A stretch of DNA of 64,000 nt from Phoenix dactylifera. Lineage: Eukaryota; Streptophyta; Magnoliopsida; Arecales; Arecaceae. Both the position numbers and the translations under genes were made by a program. Positions 58,469 to 64,000 of the stretch are shown in pieces (the first letter of the stretch is position 1; each line of letters opens with the position of its first letter). The notes beneath the pieces are model-generated. The model was not told where the DNA came from. It searched no databases and saw nothing but the letters and a program-made list of their open reading frames with translations. The stretch is from NCBI RefSeq assembly GCF_009389715.1, contig NC_052397.1, positions 15,510,129-15,574,128 of the forward strand. The letters are read 5' to 3'.

Positions 58469-58990
58469 TCATACCTCCAATGTTGAAATATCTCTATAAA
58501 CTCCTTCCTGAAGAGCTTCGGAGCTAACCGATCTCCAAAGCAGATGATCAGAAATGGAGTTAGGAGAGTATCTTTGGATCTTTTTGAAGAGAGAAAGGTA
58601 GTCGCCTTTGAAAGAATTAGTAACGAAATCTCTGAAATTAGTAGCCAATCTGCATTGACAAGTTTTCCTTTCCATCTGATTCAAAAAAGGTTGTCTTCCT
58701 TGGCTAAACCAACCAGTTTAGGAAGTGTTTCAGCAAGGGTAGAGACTTCAATCCACACATCCTTCCAAAACCTGATTTTCTTACCATCAACTAATTGAAA
58801 TTGGAGGCTGCACAAGAAAAGTTGCTTTGATTCTATCATCCTTTTCCAAAAAGGTGAAGCAACATTGCTCAAACCTCTACCAGGTCTCCTTTTATAACAA
58901 TTCCAGTTAACCAACTTACAGAAAAGATCCGAATCTAAAGACAGAAATCCCCACCCCCACTTACTCAACAAAGCAAGATTGAAATCCTTG
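58469..58990 (-). pseudogene. LINE (L1-type) ORF2 C-terminal fragment
   Basis: The minus-strand text LLSKWGWGFLSLDSDLFCKL, NWNCYKRRPGRG, VASPFWKRMIESKQLFLCSL and GKKIRFWKDVW matches the region after the reverse transcriptase in plant L1-like LINEs, just before the zf-RVT domain. The reading frame continues in a second piece (58469-58684) after a break. No 5' part or poly(A) tail is seen. Confidence 0.75.
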
Positions 58991-61900
58991 AGATCAAAAT
59001 GACCCCTGAACTACCTTGTCTCTTGCTTCTGCACACAGATTTCCAATTTATAAGATGCAGGCCACTGCAAGCATTGTCTTTTTACTTTCTATAGATTGTT
59101 TCCATACATTGTTTTTCAGCTTCTCAAGGATATGCATTATCTCCATACTTGCTCTGCTCCTGAAATTTCTGAGGATTTCAGGTGGTTTGTGTTATTTTCT
59201 TAATTAGGATTGGATTAGATACAGGAAACAAATATTTTTGTTGTGATGAAAGAGAGGACATCAACTTTCATAGTTTGCAACTCTAGCTCTAAAGATTTAG
59301 AAGACCATTGTAGTTATATATAACAGGGTTGAATTGCAGACTTTAAGGATATTGCACATGCTAAATTGTTTCAGCATGCAAGTAAAGGTTTGATGAATGA
59401 ACTGAGAGGGCTCTTTTTCCCCTGCAAAACACATTTTATAGGAGTTTTATCAGGTAAAAGATTAGAGCTCTCTGAATAGCAGGCCTTTAGCTGTGCATCT
59501 TGCCCATCATACTGGTAAAGGACCCTGGAAAATGGGTGGTGTATTTTGGATACTAATTGGACAATAAGATTGATTCAGAGGGGAGACATCAGAGGACAGA
59601 TGGCAAGAGGTTCATGAATCAGCAAAGCACATATAAACAGAGTATACAAAAGCGATCTTGTAACCATGTTTTACCTGATAGATTATTTTTCTTCCTTCCT
59701 TCCTTTTCTTAATGGGTGAGTTTACAGTTGAGTGTAACTTTTGTTGACTCAAAGATGCCAAATGATGTGAGTAAACCAACATTGCATATTTGCACTAAAA
59801 ATGGTGAGCATTTACCCAATATGTTCCGGATATATTAGATATTTTAATTTTTTTATAGTCTTAGTGAGAGAAAAATGTGCTAATTATGGAAACTAGTGAT
59901 TGAAATGAGGGAAAGAAACTAATAATTAACTAACAATAAGTAACAGAAAGTATCCGATCACTATGTAAACTTAATATGGCATATTTAATGCAGATGTTTA
60001 CGGAACACAATTTAATCTCATTTGTTCAATTTAATCACTAATTTTAAAAGGCAATTGTTTAGTTAGAGAAAAGAAGGACAATATTATCAGAGCAATCATC
60101 CCCAGGCCAGTGCGCGTCTCTGGAAGTTAACTAAATTTTCAAATTTTTCTGCTACTTAGTTAGCTTAGTTTAATCCGGTCCTATGAAAAATGAAGATTTG
60201 GTTTCCTATGTACCAGAAGATTTGCTACTAATGGATCTAGCTGATGCTAAACCACTTCAGTAATTTTGTATGACTTGTTCTGATGTTTTTCGATATTCTT
60301 TCAACTGCAGTAAAATATGTATGTCTCAAATGATAAAACCTCACGGGGCCATGATGTACGCTCTAGCTAATGCCCTAATATTTTTTGATGTTTCATGGAA
60401 TGAATGTCTCCAACATTCATTAGGGCATGCGATAAACGCATTCGTAAGAAGCCATCCAATTGATATTAATCTTCTGGGAAAGCTACACTTCAGGTCTGAT
60501 AAGTTGGTTAGTCAACCGAAAAATCGTTGGGTCCTGCAAGTGCATGCGAAGACTTGTCTTCCAAAACTTGTAGCAATTTCTCTAATATCCATCAATATAC
60601 TGTGACATGTTACTTATGCATTCCTCTAACTAGAGAGCCTTATCTTTATGTTTAAGCTCATATATTTCATAGTTATGTTTTGCTATAATCTACGACAGGA
60701 GGGTGATTTTAGGGTTGATGCAGGCTTCTTTGGATTATGATACTGGATCTCCTTTATTTGTTGAAACCATGTGATCAATCATTCATCTCTGATGCATTCT
60801 TCGAAGCAGATCAAGCAACCAACCCCTTTGCTACAGTGTAATCTTGGAGATTCTGCTTTAGTACTTGAAATTGTAGTAGCACTCAATTGTACTCTGTTGC
60901 AAAATATTAAACTTCCAAAATTCTAGGGATGCATGTCATGGTGATACAAACATGATTCTTAAATAATTATTTTAAAAGAATGGAATGAGGCTTTTGTTAT
61001 GTTTGTTACATTGTCGCCATTTATCAAGGAGTTCTATGGATGTTGTAATCTTGTAAGCAGGAGAAAACTTGTGCCTGTATGTCTATCTATCTAGCCACCT
61101 ATTTTTCTTTATATTATTTATTTATTATGTATTATAAGGCACACATTTGAACTGTGATTTGAGGTTGCTGGTTTCCTGCTGGTTCATGCTGCAGGACACA
61201 TTAGGCAATGGATTTACTCAGTTATATGCCAGCATCTAAAGCTTCCCTTCCTGAAAGGAAGGCAGCAAACAGCAAACTTGAGGGACAGTGAAACATAGAC
61301 AGAGGAGTGAAACTGAGAGATTACGATCGCAAGTCAAGGTTTTGATGACACTGTGATCCAGTTATAGTGGCTACCATCATCACTGATCATTATAATGGTT
61401 ACAATAAATTGTTAGCTTCTCAGGTTTCTCGAATGTTGTTATTTGAAAAAAGAATAATTTACAAGAAGATATTGTAAAAACTAATGATCAGTGATAGAAA
61501 CATATAAGTGTTATCTGCTTCGCTCGCTGTTCACCAGCTAAAGAAAATTTTTGCTAGCTGGAATGTATATTAGAATCTGACCAGATGTTTCTCACCGATT
61601 AATCGATTAATGCTTTGTGATTAGCAATGGTTTCACTGATTTTGGAAAGAGGCAGCGTTTGTTCCATTGTTGTTCCTATTAAAGCATTCAATTGACATCT
61701 TAACCTCTATTTTCCAGAGCAATTCCCTTGATAACAAAAGAAGGCCAACAAACTGCCATGTTTTGTCGCTCTGTATCAATTTACGAAACCCTAATATTCA
61801 TCAATCATCCTTTGGATAGGAAGACATCAGCAAAAAATGTCAACCAGTGTGCTTGATCACTGGTTTGGTTTCGCCCTTCATGGGAGTTGGAATGAGACCA

Positions 61901-62589
61901 TCATATATATGGCTTTTGCTTTGCGTTGGAAGGTCTCGTGTCCCTTGCCATCTTCTTGATTCTGTGATCCTTGTGAATGATGCTGTTACCTGCCACGCTT
62001 GGCTTCGACATCATATGAAGTGCCCACCCTGGTTGTTGTTATCTTCTGTGCTCCATGGAACTGAATCATTCAGGTTGGCAGCCATTAGGGAAGCATGAGT
62101 TCTTTTGGCCTATTCTGATTCCACTATGAAAGCAGCTGCAGTCTTTGTCTTCATGGAGAATGATCTGTTGGATAGCCGGGTTGGAGTTTCAAATACTGAT
62201 GGTATTAGAAGAAGATATCATCAAATCAAATTACATTGTGAATCTACGATTAATATAGATGGAATGGAGATAGGAATTGCTTGCACTGACATTGCTAGGC
62301 AGTAGTGAGAGTTTTGTAGCCTTTATGTCCCATTTTAGATGACAAGTAGTAGATGATATAGACTAAGATGTATAAGCCTTGATTCACTTTTGAAAAAACC
62401 AAGTACATATTCCATTGCCTCCCTTGCTTATGTACCTTATTGCTCTACTCCCAATTCCACCTTTTAAGCCTTCATGTTTCAATATCCAAGAAGATATTCT
62501 TTTTTGTGTTTTTGATGCAAGGTGGAGGAAGTAAGGTACTTCCCCCGCTTAAATTTATTAATTTAAAGAAAGTATATGTACAAAAAGAA
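58991..62589. other. Long intergenic stretch, no gene recognised
   Basis: Scattered short ORFs (60270-60605, 61847-62098, 62105-62305) show no family resemblance. An inverted repeat around TAATGCCCTAA / TTAGGGCAT lies at 60370-60428. I cannot exclude UTRs or exons of an unrecognised gene. Confidence 0.35.
60370..60428. repeat. Imperfect inverted repeat
   Basis: AATGCCCTAATA and CATTAGGGCATG, with GGAATGAATG / CAACATTCATT between, can form an imperfect hairpin. Confidence 0.45.
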
Positions 62590-63290
62590 GTAAGATATGA
62601 AAGGCTACAAGAGGATACCAAGCCATTGTGATATATGCCCGGATGTTGAGGAATCCTTATCTCATGTTATACTTTAATGTCATGTAGCATCTCGAGTTTG
62701 GAGGCAAGCCCCACTCTAGAATTCATCTTTCTCATCTTTTTCTGTTGATGATTTTTTACACCCTAGTGGAGAAAGATGTTTCAGTAATGGTAGAATCGAA
62801 GAAACAATTTTGATTTGTTATATTGCCAATAATATCTAGTTGGTAAGGAATAATCGCATCTTCCAAGATATGAGAGGGTGCTACTTTAATTCTATTAAAG
62901 CCTCCATCCATGTCCATAGATTTCTTCATGTGACTATTGTAAAGAGATCTTTGATAGTAGGGGCAATTTATGGCTCTCCCTATGCAATTTCTGTATCTTT
63001 AACTTCTCTTGCAAGCCACCACCCCCTATTTCTTCCGGATGTTGATGGAAGTATAATGGAAAAAGATGTTTTTGGTGGAGCATGCTTTATCATAAGAAGT
63101 GTTAGTGGTATGCTACTAGATGCATGCGATGTTAGAATTTTTGATGCTATAGGTAAAATGGTGGAGTTACATGCAACTTGGAAAGGTTTAAATTATGCTA
63201 TGTGCATATTAAGGGCTTCATAGATTTATTTAGAAAGAGACTCTATGATAATTATTAGATGGCTTTCTGATCTACTGATAGAAGACTTAA
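62590..63290 (+). pseudogene. LINE ORF2 C-terminal fragment with RNase H-like domain
   Basis: The plus strand reads CDICPDVEESLSHVIL (zf-RVT-like Cys pattern), then after several stops NNRIFQDMRG. It continues as GGACFIIRSVSGMLLDACDV, MVELHATWKGLNYAMCILRA and ERDSMIIIRWLSD, the RNase H domain that ends many plant L1-like LINEs. Multiple in-frame stops show it is a relic. It is on the opposite strand to the LINE piece at 58469-58990, so the two are probably separate insertions. Confidence 0.7.
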
Positions 63291-64000
63291 GGTGAAGCTA
63301 AAGAGGATACATGAGTCCAAATTTGACGGTATCCTTTAATCATTTTCTCCGACCCCAAGTGTTTCCAAAGATGAAAAGAGTGAAAGATTCTTTCAAGGAT
63401 TGAAAAAAATGGATGTTTGCCGACAAAGAAAGATTCTCTTATTTTGCTCAAGCCAAATACGCCAAAATATTAACGTCAACAATTGATCTCATACTCTTTC
63501 CAAGACTGGTTGAATGTGTCTTTTCCTCCAAAAAGTCCATAGAGACTGAAGATTAGGCGGCCATCCTTCAACATTGAGATAAACTTCATAATATCTAAAA
63601 GGATATTCATAGACAATATCATTAACTTCGAACTATATTAAAAACTCTTAAACTTTAATTTTTCAATATTAACTATATTGGATGAAGAAAAAAGAAAAAA
63701 GAAAATGAGAGTTTGAGTATGGCATATACTAACAGATGATCCAAGTCATTAAATATCCATTTTATTTTTTTCATAAATTTCCCAGCACTCAAATATATCA
63801 TGGATTTTACATGAGAAGACCGGAGGAGTTAAGTCAAAAGGCACAATTTAATCCTCCATCTAGGAAATAATAAGCCACAAACCCTTCTCTCTATTCTAAT
63901 TAATTATTTCATTTTGAAATGATTAGCCAAGCTTCAACCCATAATCTCAAACTTGTGGATTCTTAAAGCACCAAATGCAGTTTCTCTTGTGCATGTTGGG
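63291..64000. other. Right edge, no gene recognised
   Basis: AT-rich DNA. The portion from 63390 to 63600 reads a little like degraded LINE zinc-finger sequence on the minus strand, but not well enough to call. Confidence 0.35.

Noticed and set aside
61847..62305. Possible exons of an unknown gene
   Set aside because: Frames are short, with no convincing splice chain or recognised domain.

Overview
This is a plant nuclear window. Genes are split by GT-AG introns, and long stretches consist of LTR retrotransposons, hAT-type DNA transposons, MITEs and LINE remnants. The best taxonomic marker is a complete DROOPING LEAF/CRABS CLAW-type YABBY gene whose protein closely matches what I know of the monocot DL clade. 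The host is therefore very probably a monocot, perhaps a palm or similar, but the finer placement is a guess. There is no sign of bacterial, organellar or viral genomic sequence.

Layout. 1-6022 is a patchwork of broken pieces: the 5' end (gag plus LTR) of a Tat-type Ty3/gypsy element on the minus strand, a 5'-truncated hAT transposon, an ascorbate peroxidase gene fragment, the end of another hAT-like repeat, a 3-ketodihydrosphingosine reductase fragment, and one more hAT-like end. 6023-13920 is mostly unrecognised DNA with a probable solo LTR, a small TRIM element and an AT-rich MITE. 13921-17528 is the seven-exon DL gene on the plus strand. 19676-31307 is a complete but inactivated 11.6-kb Tat-type Ty3/gypsy element (minus strand, CTAAC target duplication). 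It carries an extra, apparently spliced ORF antisense to gag-pol.

32435-45416 is a minus-strand gene for splicing factor SF3B subunit 5 (SF3b10). Its first coding exon holds only two codons and is followed by a 10.9-kb intron. That intron is swollen by a 6986-bp, very young, non-coding LTR element (35835-42820, ATTTT target duplication, LTRs of about 2.48 kb). A GC-rich promoter region follows. 48865-49857 (minus) is an intronless BIG GRAIN 1-like gene. 52560-54310 is a second TRIM-like element. 54987-56154 is a two-exon gene for a small DnaJ-type cysteine-rich protein with a hydrophobic N-terminus. The right end (56155-64000) is mostly unassigned, with two degenerate LINE fragments.

Four host genes look intact: DL, SF3B5, BG1-like and the DnaJ-Cys protein. 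They are functionally unrelated (carpel/midrib identity, mRNA splicing, auxin-linked growth, probable organelle or membrane protein) and form no pathway cluster. The main interest lies in the mobile DNA: two complete LTR elements with target duplications, an antisense ORF with reconstructable introns, a non-autonomous element in a housekeeping gene's first intron, two miniature LTR elements, and a cluster of gene fragments beside hAT ends.
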